Assembly (NCBI RefSeq): GCF_005239225.2
Contig: NC_133290.1
Span: forward strand, 13,772,204 to 13,836,203
Direction: 5' to 3'
Length of the DNA: 64,000 nt
DNA from: Populus alba
Taxonomy: Eukaryota > Streptophyta > Magnoliopsida > Malpighiales > Salicaceae
How positions within the stretch are numbered: the first letter of the stretch is position 1; the number at the start of each line of letters is the position of its first letter. Shown here piece after piece: positions 53,548 to 64,000 of the stretch. A program made the translations under genes and the position numbers. A model generated the notes under the pieces. The model saw only the letters and a list, made by a program, of their open reading frames with translations, was not told the DNA's origin and ran no database searches.

Positions 53548-56500
53548 CAAACTGTTTTATCCAAGATGAATGATGATAATAAAATTTGTGCCTAAAAACA
53601 TGATTTAAGATGCTAACCACCACACATGGCCCATCTGATGTACTGGACTGACATCTGCCAGAGATCCATGAATGTACTTGAAGGGAAAATTTATAGCGTT
53701 CATAAAAAGGGCATCTTGAAAGGATCCTCTATTGGAAAGAGTTGCTCCAAGGTTCCTATCAAGTGACTAGAAATGGCCACTGAAAGGACACAGACTTAGC
53801 CCACACTGATGTAGTTTCCTGGATTCTGTGGTTCAACTGCAAAGGATTTGAGCTTCTGGTTGTCAGTAATGTTTACGTATAGTGTTTTTGCTTGAAAGGA
53901 CCTATGTTTCCGCATGAATCCTGAAGTGAGAAAAGAGGCAATGAGTGATAATAAAAGAGTTCACAATTGTGATTCTATGGGTCCACAGCTTCAAGCTGAT
54001 GCAGATTATACTGGAAAAAGTGAGAAACAAACACAAAGAAGCCATCCATGCTTTCAATCATATCTCGTTTTACATGAAAAAACTGTTTCTGATGTAATAT
54101 GTCGAGGCAAGAGACTCAAAATGACAGAGTTCATGTACCAGACAAACGTAAACACCGACGATTATTCGCTAGGCACTCACCTAACAGGTTTGAACAGTAC
54201 TGTTGACGTTGATATACTCAATGCACCACCACATTTAGAGGCAGATAATGGCAGGCATCGCTGAGATATGGTACTGAAGAACTGCCTTCAACTTCCGAGT
54301 CAGAACTCATGTTTATGGGCGGAAAGCAGTAGGTCCCATGGTACCTAAATGATCATGTAGGATTAGGGATAGTGACAAGAGTAATAATGGTGTTGCATTA
54401 TTTTCAATCCTGGAGCAAATACGTTGCTGATCTTGGACATAATAGGCACTAATTGAAGATTATGTTCCACTGTCATTGGTTCAACTATTATGACAAAATC
54501 CTCGTACAAACCTAGGTGATATTGAAACTATGTAGATGCAGAGTGACAATTTTAGAGGTGAAGAGTGCCTAATCAAGTAGCAAATTGACTGGAAGAATAT
54601 AATGGGACTTCTGATCACTGTTCAGGGAACTCATTTGTGAGACAAAAATCTTTTCAGCAATCTAGAGTGCACTATTTCTGTCCTTAATTCAGATGCCAGC
54701 ACTTACATTCAGAAGAAGCTGAAGGCAGTGGTATTTTGAAAGTGGCTTTAAAAACATAGCCGGGAGACAAAATCAGTGGCAGTGTGGCCATTTACAGAAG
54801 CAATATTTGCTTTCAAGTGGCACCAATAACTAGCAGAGTGACAACATCAACAGCTTGGAATTGTTCCCACAGAATCTTTGTTCAACAATGGTGTAAACAG
54901 AAGGATTAGAGAATATGTGCTGCAAGAGAATTCAATGTCATACCAAAGCACTAGGCCAGTTATAGTCAAAGAGTAGAGTAAATGTTATAGGTAAAATACC
55001 AAAAGCGGTGAAGATTCAATGAAAGGATGCAAAAATCAAACCTGGCCCAGATAGTGGAGTTGACTAACAAGGTATTTGGGCCTGTTTGTCAGAAAGAATA
55101 ATTCAACATTTTTGACAGAGAACTGTCTCAAACTCACAGCAGGAAAGCCTCAAATCTTCCACAAGGTATTGACCTGGGACGATCAAGACACTTGATCTTC
55201 TAAAACGCAAAAAAAATCAATGAATATTGAGTAAGCTGTTAGAAATATTCACTCATTACATTATGAGAATATCCATGTAAGTCCATGAAAAGAAATCCTC
55301 TTTGAAAGTTAATTTCAGGACCAATAACACTATGACTACTATCTTCCGATCTCTGACGTAATTATATATATCCTGACAACAAATTTCATAAGCTGATATT
55401 CTTCTCAGATCATCATTCCACAAGCACTGTAATTGACCAAAATGCAATTCTTGGACAAATGGGAATTTAGCCGGTTTTTCCTCTATACATGTTAAAAGAA
55501 TCAACTCAATTTAAAAATTTAAAATGGCAAGTGAGGCACGTAAAAAAACAAAAAAAGAAAATGAAATTCCATGAATGTTAATGCATTTCACTGATATTTG
55601 CTTCAAGAATTTACACAAAAATAACTCCAGTTCCTAGCTTCTGATTCTATACAGGCCACGCTGGTCTTTTGATCATTGTTTGCTATGCCCTATAGCTTAT
55701 GAAGTAACCAACACAATTTAATATTTTAACAATCTGAAGTTCAAATGCCATAGTTTCCAAATATCTGCAAAGGTTTATTTGTTTGGGTACAAGGGAGAGG
55801 CTCGAGTCGGAGTCCTCTCAAGGAATAGGGATATGGACACAGATTGAGCTAGAAGCTCATAGACGCTTATAAAAATTACATCTAGCAACCTAGCACTTAA
55901 TCAGATATTGCAAGACTGGCCATCACCACTTAATTCATCTAACTTAACTGGTCAATAACACGAGTAAAAAGCCATCAGAATGTACTTATATAAGCAATTA
56001 TTCATTTCTTTGAACATATATAATTCGTTTAAATCATTTCGATGAATGTAGTCAGTTTCAGACTGCACTGTGTTGTCATCAAAGTGTAGCAGACTTGACT
56101 GAATTTCTCTGAAACTACTCCTCATGCAAGCGAATGTCTCCATGGGAGTTGAAACTCAAAAGTGGGGCACCTCTGAGTGCTCATCAAGGAGACAAGACTT
56201 GGTGCCTTCACTGTATCCATACATGAAGCACTTGCATGATCTACTGTTCTTTAATTCTTATCCACTCTAAAGAGAAAGGGGCCATAGGGCACCATTGTCT
56301 TGCAATGATGCAGCATTAGAGCATATAATCTTTGACAGAACTTTTGCTACACCTATATAAAAACAAGAAATTATTACATGAGACCAAATATAACCTCTAC
56401 GAAACAAAGGCTATAAAATATAAAAAATGTTCTCGAAGCTTTTGAACTTCGATTCAAGTGATAATTATGCCAATTAGCTACAAAAATAGGTGACAGATAG

Positions 56501-57171
56501 CTACATAGAGTCTGATGGGATTCGAGTCACGATTTCTTGTCATTAAAGAGAAAAAAGATTTAAAATGGAATTTAGAAGCTTATGAAGATCACTGACAAGT
56601 ATAAATAATCATACAATTAATTAAAAACAGGGAATTAGAAACAAAATTGGAGATTATATAGGAGAGAAGAAACATGTTGAAATAAGAGTCAAGCCTGGTC
56701 TATTAAATTAACTTCTGTTTTTTGATGTACTTTACTTAAAATTTATTAAATTAATATTTTTTCTGTTTTTTTAATGTATTTATGTCAAAAATTAAATTCA
56801 AATAAAAAACAATCTACGCCACAATACCAAGCTTAATTGATATCAGAAAAACGTCGACCAAGAACTCGAAGATTTGGCTTGGGATTAGATTCTGCACCGT
56901 ATATTTATCCATCTCCTGGCAGTGTTATTGGCACCCTCCTGAAGAGATATCAATGCCTTCGCATTCTTGCAAAGGAACGGTAGAAAAATTATTATATTTA
57001 TCATGGTAATGACATTTGTTGAGTTTCATACACGAGATGCCCTCAAACTCATTATTTATCTAGTGAGTAAGTCCTCGCACTTACAGGCTAGGTATAGGCC
57101 TAAGCGACCTCGACCAATACAAATCTCCCCAACAATACCGACAAATCTTGTCTGCACCATTGTTGGTTCTT
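53548..57171. other. Intergenic, partly gene-like composition
   Basis: About 53600-55200 is less AT-rich than most intergenic DNA here and keeps short protein-like frames, but none extends or matches a family that I know. It may be a decayed gene or a non-coding transcript. About 55250-56900 shows nothing that I can name. Confidence 0.4.
53914..54264 (+). CDS. Unrecognised ORF (116 aa), possible gene relic
   Basis: Open frame of 116 residues starting at an ATG at 53914. The peptide is hydrophilic (many Lys, Arg, Asp, Asn, His), without signal peptide, membrane helix or known motif. Around it the same composition continues but stops break every frame, so it may be a piece of a degraded gene. 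I do not assign a function. Confidence 0.2.
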   Translation: MNPEVRKEAMSDNKRVHNCDSMGPQLQADADYTGKSEKQTQRSHPCFQSYLVLHEKTVSDVICRGKRLKMTEFMYQTNVNTDDYSLGTHLTGLNSTVDVDILNAPPHLEADNGRHR

Positions 57172-59791
57172 TCACTTGACAAACTTGGTAAACCAGTGTA
57201 ACATGTCGCGGTGAGCTTCTTCAGCACTCTTAACAGCCTGTTCATCCTCAACATTGTAACGAACTGTCCATCCATGACCGACACCCGGGAATATTTTCAC
57301 AAGGCTAGCAAGCTGCAAAACATAGGAATCACACATAAGCATACAATTTAGTGCATCAATAGTAAGGGAAATACAAGAATCATCGTTAGCTTTTGGGTCA
57401 AAACATGGCATGGAATGATCAAAGACACAAGTCCCTTTCCTTCTACCCAGAATGTTAGATCATTCTATTTTATTTTTTATTTTTGTTTAAACCCCGGTAT
57501 CTAGAAGATTATTGGATCTCAACTAATTCGGTCGAGCCGAGACAGTCCATTAAGGAATAAAGCTCTCCCAGTGATTGTGTATTTCATTCACAAGACTCGA
57601 ATTCGAGATCAATCTTAAATAAAACAAGCGTCGAACCACTTGAACCAGCCACCATTGGCTAGATCATGCTAGATAACATAGTTATAAGAAACTCGTGACC
57701 TGGTCTAAGATTTGAGTTATGAGCTGGGTGGATTATATTATGGGTTGGCTGGTTGATCCGAGTTTGTTAATTTTTTTTACTTTTTATCTAAAATGATATC
57801 ACTTTGGATAAAATAAATTCAAAAAAAAAAAAAAAAAAAAACATTGACCAAGTCCTGATAACCCGTAAAGCCAAGCCAGATTTGATAATTAGCCATGTTA
57901 ATTATTACAAGTGAAGAGGTGAAAAATGTTTCATAATATTATCTCCTTGAACAACATAACCTCCGTCAGATAATCGCCAATCTTTAGGTTGAGGACTCAT
58001 TACCTGAGACTTTGCGGATAAAATTTCTCCAAATTCCTTCAATTGTTCTGGCGGGGAATAATGGTCAATTTCAGCTCCAAGAACAGCAATTGGGATCTTT
58101 ACCTCTGAAACAATATAATATATTTGTCATCAAATGTAATGCATAAATATCTGTTACTTCCTATTTATCCCAAATCATTTCATAATGACAAAGAAACGAG
58201 GGAAGAACCTTACCTCTAATTTCATCAATGGTAAGTGGACCAGGATGCAATATAACTGCAGCTTGAATATCATTAGAACTGGCTAATTTCACTGCCACGA
58301 TCCCTGAAACAAATATGAATAATCAAATACTACAAGCCAAGTTGATCCTTCTAGTCCACTAGATAAGAGAGCTTGTTCTAGTTTGAGCAAGGTCTTAGAT
58401 ACGAGGGACTCACCTCCCCAGCAAAAACCTGCCGCGCCAATGGAATTCACACCTTTACTTCTTAGAGTGGCAATTACCAATTTTGCATCTTCTTGTCCTT
58501 TGTCCTATAAGAGATTAGCTGAGATTAAACTCGAAACTAGCTCATTAAAACACATGCGTGAAGGCTGTCATCTGGTCCAAGTCATGTGTTCGGTATTTAT
58601 GAAATTACTCTAGATACTCACCGTGTTATGGAGTTTTTTCCATGCCTCTATATCAAAGCCAGGCCTGCTTAGATCAATAACCGGATCACCATAAAAAAAA
58701 TCAGGAACTACTACGAAGAATCCAGCAGCTGCAACTTTGTCTGCAAGCTTCCTTCACATCAAGAACAATGAAACTACATAATTATTTTGATAAGTGATAT
58801 CAGGGCAAGTATTCTTGTTGTGATGCCCCAAGTGCAACAGGGAGATTTTTGGACAGTGAAGACAAATAAGCTCAACTCAGTATTATACTCGTAGAATATA
58901 TAGAGCCTGTTCAGTTACGCACCTGTTCCTTGCCCCAAACTTGGGGTACGACACTTGAGCAAGAACATAAGCATTGCAAAGCCAGATTTATTTCCTTCTA
59001 TAATAGGTATACTTTGTGGAGGTTGAACATGAATTTTACTGTTAAAAGTTAAAACTCAGAATTGGTTTTGTCCTTTGATCAATTAACATGAAATGTTTTA
59101 TCTGGATGGGCTATTTTTCCAATCAATAGATGATATCAATATGATAGTTATAAAACTCTGCTCTAAAATAACTTTGTTTCAGCATTGCTGCTTTGAAAAA
59201 AACTTAAAAATGTCAAATCATGTTCTGTCTCACTCAATTCAACTGATTTGCGGGTTCAATCATTAGGTCAATTAGATTTAATTAGATCAACTATGAACGC
59301 TAATTGATTTTCCCTAGCCTCGTTTTATTTTCCCTTTTGAATTGAATCTTAAAAATGGTCTGTTAGATAACAAAGTCAAGAGCCAATGAATTGAGATTAA
59401 AAAACTGGCCATGGAAACACCAAACTTCATTCTATGAGAGAATTATGTTACCTCAAATTCGGAGCTTCATAACCTGGAAAAATACGTTTAAAGATGAGAT
59501 AACAGGCCAATCAGTATAGTAATTTTCTAAATAAACACACTCTTTCACAGAGAATAGAAAGCCCATCTCAAAATCAACAAACCTAAGAAAGTGGAAATCA
59601 AGAAATGGAAAGGGGGGGGGGGTGAGGCTTGGTGGGCTCTTACCAAAAACATCGGCAATGATAAGGATGGCGAGCTTGGAATCTGAAGCACCAGTAACAT
59701 AGGTTTTAAGGCCGCCAAGTTCTTGGACTGTCCCTGCTCCATAATCTGGGGTCAGTTTCGGTGGGTTCTCAAAACACTGAGGACTTGACAT
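57172..59791 (-). CDS. Dienelactone hydrolase family protein
   Basis: Seven exons on the minus strand: 59791-59644, 59473-59452, 58751-58622, 58504-58414, 58303-58214, 58104-58004 and 57312-57172. They give 240 residues with matching phases and GT-AG ends. This is the family's usual length. It is an alpha/beta hydrolase with the DLH triad: nucleophile C128 in G-F-C-W-G-G, D174 in G-A-E-I-D-H and H207 in G-V-G-H-G-W. An early I-I-A-D-V-F-G and V-V-V-P-D-F-F-Y-G-D complete the fold. Plant members are often labelled endo-1,3;1,4-beta-glucanase after a maize protein, but the natural substrate is not established; the bacterial relatives open dienelactone rings. No signal peptide, so it is probably cytosolic. 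Exon 2 is only 22 bp. Intron 6 carries a SINE and another dispersed repeat. A short tandem repeat lies just upstream of the start. Confidence 0.94.
57464..57659 (-). mobile_element. SINE-like insertion in intron 6 of the DLH gene
   Basis: On the minus strand a tRNA-like head (TGGCTGGTTCAAGTGGTTCG) is followed by a B-box-like AATTCGAGTCTTG and an approximately 196-bp body ending in an A/T-rich tail (57464-57495 on the plus strand). The 8-bp repeat TAGATCAT flanks it (57456-57463 and 57660-57667), with further partial match on one side. It is a different family from the SINE at 42340. It is inserted in the sense orientation of the gene. Confidence 0.7.
57675..57870. repeat. Dispersed ATAGTTATNAAACTCG-type repeat in DLH intron 6
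   Basis: Begins ATAGTTATAAGAAACTCG and contains GGGTTGGCTGGTTGATCCG, TATCTAAAATGATATCA and a 20-bp A tract. Related to the copies at 38085, 44265, 45160 and 46305. Confidence 0.5.
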
Positions 59792-59904
59792 CTATCAACT
59801 GTTTTACTAGCAGACTTCACGCTTGGAAATGGGAGAGACAAGGAGAATCAAGATGTTTTTACAAAAAGATTGTAGAAAGTTAAATCATGTAGCATCATTA
59901 CGCA

Positions 59905-59999
59905 CGTCAAAGAGGGCTGCTAGACAGATACCATTGCTTCCGTCACCTCTTATCGACATTGCTTTCGTCAAAGAGGGCTGCTAGACATATACCATTACT
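59905..59999. repeat. Tandem 34-bp repeat upstream of the DLH gene
   Basis: CGTCAAAGAGGGCTGCTAGA followed by CAnATACCATT occurs at 59905-59938 and 59966-59999, a 61-bp period. It starts about 114 bp upstream of the DLH ATG, so it may lie in the promoter. Confidence 0.8.
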
Positions 60000-61870
60000 A
60001 CTATTAAAAAAAGAGATTGCAAATTGAATATAATATTTTAATTGCCTTAAATTGAAAAATGATATTGTCTGATATCAAAGAAATTTGATTAAATAAGAAA
60101 TTTTGAAACTAAATTAATGGAGCTGAAGAGAGGTTTCCCCAGGTTTCATCACTAAATGAGTTATATAAACAAAATTAGTTTGCATAACTTCAAGTTAAGG
60201 TAACAAACACTCTCTCCTCATCCTTAACTCTTGACGGGAGGGTGTTTAACATAACTTTTATTTTTATGTATTTTTTATTTTTTAATTGAAAAAATATTAA
60301 ATTAATATTTTTAATGTGTTTTATAGTGTTAAAAATTGAAAAAAAATATGAAAAAACTCATTTTAATATAAATTTAAAATTAAGTTTATTTTAAAAAACA
60401 CACTCCATCAGCATCATTCATAGAATCTAACATCCTTTAGATTGCCGACCGAACTCACCCTAAAGAAAACAAAAACTGAATGTCCTTGACTACGTACATT
60501 GATTCTCACGCACAAGCTTTCTTCCCTTCGATACTGATCTGTCTTAATTAGTTGTCAGAACCACCTAATGCAAACAACAGAGAGCATGCGCTATACGTAG
60601 TAGCTATAGACAAGGGACCAAATCCTACGTAGAGGACTCTCTAGTCTCTACATCTATGTTATGTATAATTTGATGTAGGAAGTACTTGCAAGCTCGATGA
60701 TTTGTTTGGATAATTGACAAAAAAATCTACTAACATGTATCTGGACTTTTATACTGTTTGCAGCCACTGAACTTTTGCAAGAAAAGATGGGAGATGCATG
60801 TGGACAAATGCCACGGTTTTTGGACTTGGAGACCTGTGCCTACAAGCCCTATCTAGACTAGAGTGCTGTCACCACTTCTTTTTCTTACAAGATAAGAGTA
60901 CCTCCAGCTTAGATTTGTTTCTGATCAGGATTATTCATGGTTGTTAATACGAGTAGTAAGATTAATTAAGGTATATATAAGTTGTGAGATATCATGTTAA
61001 TCAAAAAAATAAAGATAATGCTGTTCTTCTTCTAGCTTGAAGTAATGCAGCACTCAACATGAATCAATTACGCGCAGGTGTTACGAGGCTGGATAGATAA
61101 ACACTCCCATGAAGATATACATGTTTAGTGACGAGGACAATCCCTGTAAGAGATTTTGATCTTGAGGAGACCCTACCTTGCTAAAACCATCTGAGGTAGG
61201 TTAGGCAAAGTTTGGGTTGGCGAAGTGAAGGGTAGCCAAGACTTTCACGTGTGTTAGACATCTTGGTCCATGATGTTTTTTTAACTTATATATAATTTAG
61301 TCAGTTAATTCTATTTCAAGCAACTGGGAATCGTTCCCACGCCACATAAAGGAAGGGAAAAAAAAAAAAAAAAAAAAAACCCTACCTCCTAACCCAAGAC
61401 CCAACGATCCTCTAACCTATAAAAATCCGTATGGTTCATGATCATCCGAGTCACCTCATCCCTACAAATCCTCGTCCAAAATGAAGGAAAAGAAAAGTTA
61501 TGGCATTCAAAAAAAGGAAATCATTCATCTTGGTACTCCTCTATAATTGAAGGAATAAAGACAAGGCACCAGGGAAAGAAAAAAAGGCTCACGGGACGAG
61601 AGGTTCAATAGGGTTATAAAATGGTATATGATGTGATGACACTGCTCCTATCGATTTATCATTCTTGTACTAGTAATTATTCACCATCCATGCCAGGGTA
61701 AATCTTACTTTTAATCAAGAATCTTTCTTTCATGTACCATAGGTAATTATAGAAAGTAACAATGTCTTGAAAGGAAAAGCAATGAAAAGTCCGAATTTTT
61801 ATTTCATTCTTTGCAAGAAAATGGTGAAGTGGTGAGCCAGCTTTTATCTTTTAACATGGCGTCAAAACAC
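60000..61870. other. Intergenic between the DLH and bHLH genes
   Basis: No gene is supported. Contains an AT-rich MITE-like block (about 60240-60410) and a 20-base A tract at about 61359-61379. About 61880-62956 is probably in part the 3' region of the bHLH gene; frames there have no known domain. Confidence 0.45.
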
Positions 61871-62956
61871 ACATTTTTCTGACACCGCAAGTGCATGTTA
61901 TTACAGTGGCAGAACACAAGCAAAGACATTATTCATTAAATCAGCTTCAAGATCCACTTGTCCCTACACCACTCATCTGCCACAGCTCAAAAGATGACAT
62001 CCATCTCCACAGCAAGAGAATCTTATTCACTTCATCCATTACAGACACGCATAAAACATCGAGGCATAGGACAACAAGACGAGCAGCAAAAGAACAGCAA
62101 AGATAAACATACTCAAATTCAAGCACTCCACTACTACTACTAACATCAATCACATGGTTCTACACTCCAAGTGTCAATCCATACAAATCTGACAAGCCCA
62201 TAGTAGGGCATTAAAGGACTTCACACTACATAACTATGGTCACATGTCCCATTACTGTGCAAGACCATGGGCAAGCCAGGATGGAATGAGTGAAAACAAA
62301 CAAGACTTTATTAAGAACATTTGATCAAAGAGTGGACCCCAACAATTGATGATTAACCACTGAGCTTCTCCACAGTAGTATCCCACACCAGAAATTTTCT
62401 TTGTACTGCTACTTTTTAATGAGAGTTTAATACCAGAATGATTTGTGTGAGTTTAAAGAGACCAAGACAAAAGCATGAAATCAAAGAAAAGGGTAGGGTG
62501 GATAGTGGGACCCGAATTACCTAACGCGCATGCACTAAATCCATGGGGGTTCTCAACACTTGAAGAAAAGGAAGTCCTCATTTACAGCACAGCCCACCTC
62601 TACAATCAACCCACGCGTTCAATTCCTTTGAGACTTTGTTAACCTTTCATCCACAATAAAGCTAAAAGATAATCATTTCTGGTCAACAAACAAAACCCAT
62701 TTTTTCTTCACCTTCTGCAAGCAAAACAGCCATATCATCCCACTATTTCTCTCCTTTTATTGGCCCATTATATACAAGCCCTTGAGGGGGGGAAAAGTTG
62801 GAAAAAGAGCCCCCACATGAGAAAAAAAAAGCTAATATAGTGATTTCAAACTCATCAATCATTCAAACCAAGAATTCTTGAGTAGCTACCTTTCGTTCAT
62901 TCTTCCTTCCTTCCACTTTTTAGCAAACATGCTACCATGGAATGAGGAAATGAGAC

Positions 62957-64000
62957 TTAATGATAGTTCACTCCAAGCGTTTTGGCTTTGAGCTTCAGAG
63001 ACTTCAAGTAATTTATAGCTTCATCAAGGACCAACAACGGTTCCTTATTCTTTGCACCAGGGATTATGCTCTCCAGAATTTTCAAGGTTGCATGAATCTT
63101 ATCCTTTCTAAATTGCTTGCTTCCCAAAATGGAAACCAGTCCCTCTTTTTGGGTTTGGCCTATAGCATAGCTTGATCCCATATCACTGTCATATCCATTG
63201 TCATATCCGAGAAATCTTTCCACTTTCACTGAACTAGCAGTGTCTACTGGAGATGATTTTTTGTACCCACCATCGATCAATTTCTGCCTTTTGTTTGGAC
63301 CTTCAGAACTAGTAACTTCCTCTGTTGTTTCCTCTACTTGTTCTTGCGTCCCGTGACTTTTAATCAGAATGGGAAAGTGACCAGTGCTCCTTACTTCATC
63401 ATCATCACTATCGTCATCGTCACTTCCACCATCATCTTCATCATAATCATCGCCATCCGAGTCTAGCAACGCATTGATTTCTTCAGTGTCCTCGTGCATC
63501 TCAGTTTCTTCACCACTAAAGTGATTCTCGTCTGATACTTCATGTAACTTCAGCTTCATCGGGTCCATTTTTGCTGCATATTCTTTGTAGTTAAAATAAC
63601 CAGGAACCGGCTTTGCATCAGCTGTAGTTGGTTTTGGGACAGTAAGTCCAAAGGAACTATACATCAACCTTTTTTCATTCCCAGACTGATCGAAAATGAA
63701 GAACCTTCTCTGGCATCCAACAATTGGATTTGGCACACCTCCCCTACCAAGCCCATAAGAAAACACAGACAAGTTTTCTTTGACATATGGGTTTGTACCA
63801 GGAAGAAAATTCTGGGAGTGAGGGGGTAAACGAGGCAACCCATAGGTTTCATTGCCTTGTAGTGTCCCAAAATTTGGAATGCTTGGAACTGCTAACCCTG
63901 GCATTGACATATTTGCAGACGTCATGTAAGTGCCAGGGTTCATACATGCTGGCGAACATTGTAGTTGCGCAGGATCCAAAGATGTGGTCATGCGATTGAA
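62957..64000 (-). CDS. SACL/bHLH143-type helix-loop-helix regulator (possibly N-terminally partial)
   Basis: At least 344 residues from the ATG at 63991, on one exon. The frame stays open to the window edge (three more codons), so the true start may lie outside. Order: a Pro/Asn-rich N-terminal part, R-R-F-F-I-F-D-Q-S-G at 95-104, a strongly acidic stretch (161-200) with E-E-I-N-A-L-L, then R-S-T-G-H at 201-205, a basic K-R-Q-K (234-237), and an HLH at about 293-338 near the C-terminus. The region before the HLH lacks the Glu and Arg that contact an E-box, so it probably does not bind DNA alone. These features match the Arabidopsis SAC51/SACL group. That group limits LHW-TMO5 activity in vascular tissue and is translationally controlled by thermospermine through a conserved leader uORF. 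That leader would lie beyond base 64000. Confidence 0.9.
   Translation of the reverse strand, partial: FNRMTTSLDPAQLQCSPACMNPGTYMTSANMSMPGLAVPSIPNFGTLQGNETYGLPRLPPHSQNFLPGTNPYVKENLSVFSYGLGRGGVPNPIVGCQRRFFIFDQSGNEKRLMYSSFGLTVPKPTTADAKPVPGYFNYKEYAAKMDPMKLKLHEVSDENHFSGEETEMHEDTEEINALLDSDGDDYDEDDGGSDDDDSDDDEVRSTGHFPILIKSHGTQEQVEETTEEVTSSEGPNKRQKLIDGGYKKSSPVDTASSVKVERFLGYDNGYDSDMGSSYAIGQTQKEGLVSILGSKQFRKDKIHATLKILESIIPGAKNKEPLLVLDEAINYLKSLKLKAKTLGVNYH

Noticed and set aside
61891..62106. Frames on both strands near 61.9-62.1 kb
   Set aside because: Probably within or near the 3' region of the bHLH gene; short and without domains.
1..64000. CRISPR arrays, prokaryotic operons, phage or plasmid functions
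   Set aside because: Introns, plant gene families and plant transposons show nuclear plant DNA; no spaced direct-repeat array of CRISPR type is present.

Overview
This window is eukaryotic nuclear DNA from a flowering plant. The coding regions are islands in AT-rich DNA, split by GT-AG introns, with many plant retroelement and DNA-transposon remnants. The gene families (clustered Kunitz inhibitors, CHX, ATL, SAUR, NPH3, GT61, SACL-type bHLH) and the repeat types fit a woody eudicot. Populus or another Salicaceae genome is my best guess, but that is an inference from general resemblance.

Layout. 1-0.5 kb: first exon of a CHX-type cation/H+ antiporter leaving the left edge on the minus strand. 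3.0-14.5 kb: a minus-strand tandem cluster of Kunitz protease-inhibitor genes, four intact (A 3051-3659, B 5276-5866, C 7215-7808, D 9659-10267) and one dead copy (about 12855-14546). The dead copy is split by a 5'-truncated LINE and by a miniature LTR element. 17.2-18.3 kb: an ATL-type RING-H2 ubiquitin ligase (+). 18.8-22.1 kb: degenerate repeats and an En/Spm-like (CACTA) transposon remnant. 23.0-23.3 kb: a SAUR-like gene (+). 25.3-29.2 kb: a repeat-rich block with hAT-like ends and an orphan second exon of an FLZ zinc-finger gene. 29.2-31.7 kb: CDC123 (+). 34.5-37.2 kb: PEPKR2-type protein kinase (+, 3 exons). 38.7-41.1 kb: GT61 glycosyltransferase (+, 2 exons). 42-43.2 kb: a SINE with an 18-bp target duplication, then a second complete miniature LTR element. 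47.4-50.4 kb: NPH3 (+, 4 exons). 52.7-53.5 kb: a Harbinger-like non-autonomous element. 57.2-59.8 kb: dienelactone-hydrolase-family gene (-, 7 exons including a 22-bp microexon, with a SINE in one intron). 63.0-64.0 kb: SACL/bHLH143-type HLH regulator (-), possibly truncated at the right edge.

Function. Apart from the Kunitz cluster, the genes are unrelated single-copy neighbours and show no operon-like logic. The Kunitz cluster is the one coherent locus: it is probably a defence locus growing by tandem duplication, with promoter turnover, reactive-loop divergence and decay of one copy. I found no clear evidence of a wholly new biological system. The most unusual items are the very small LTR element family (about 290 bp in total), the doubly disrupted Kunitz pseudogene, and the FLZ exon lying between two hAT-like ends.
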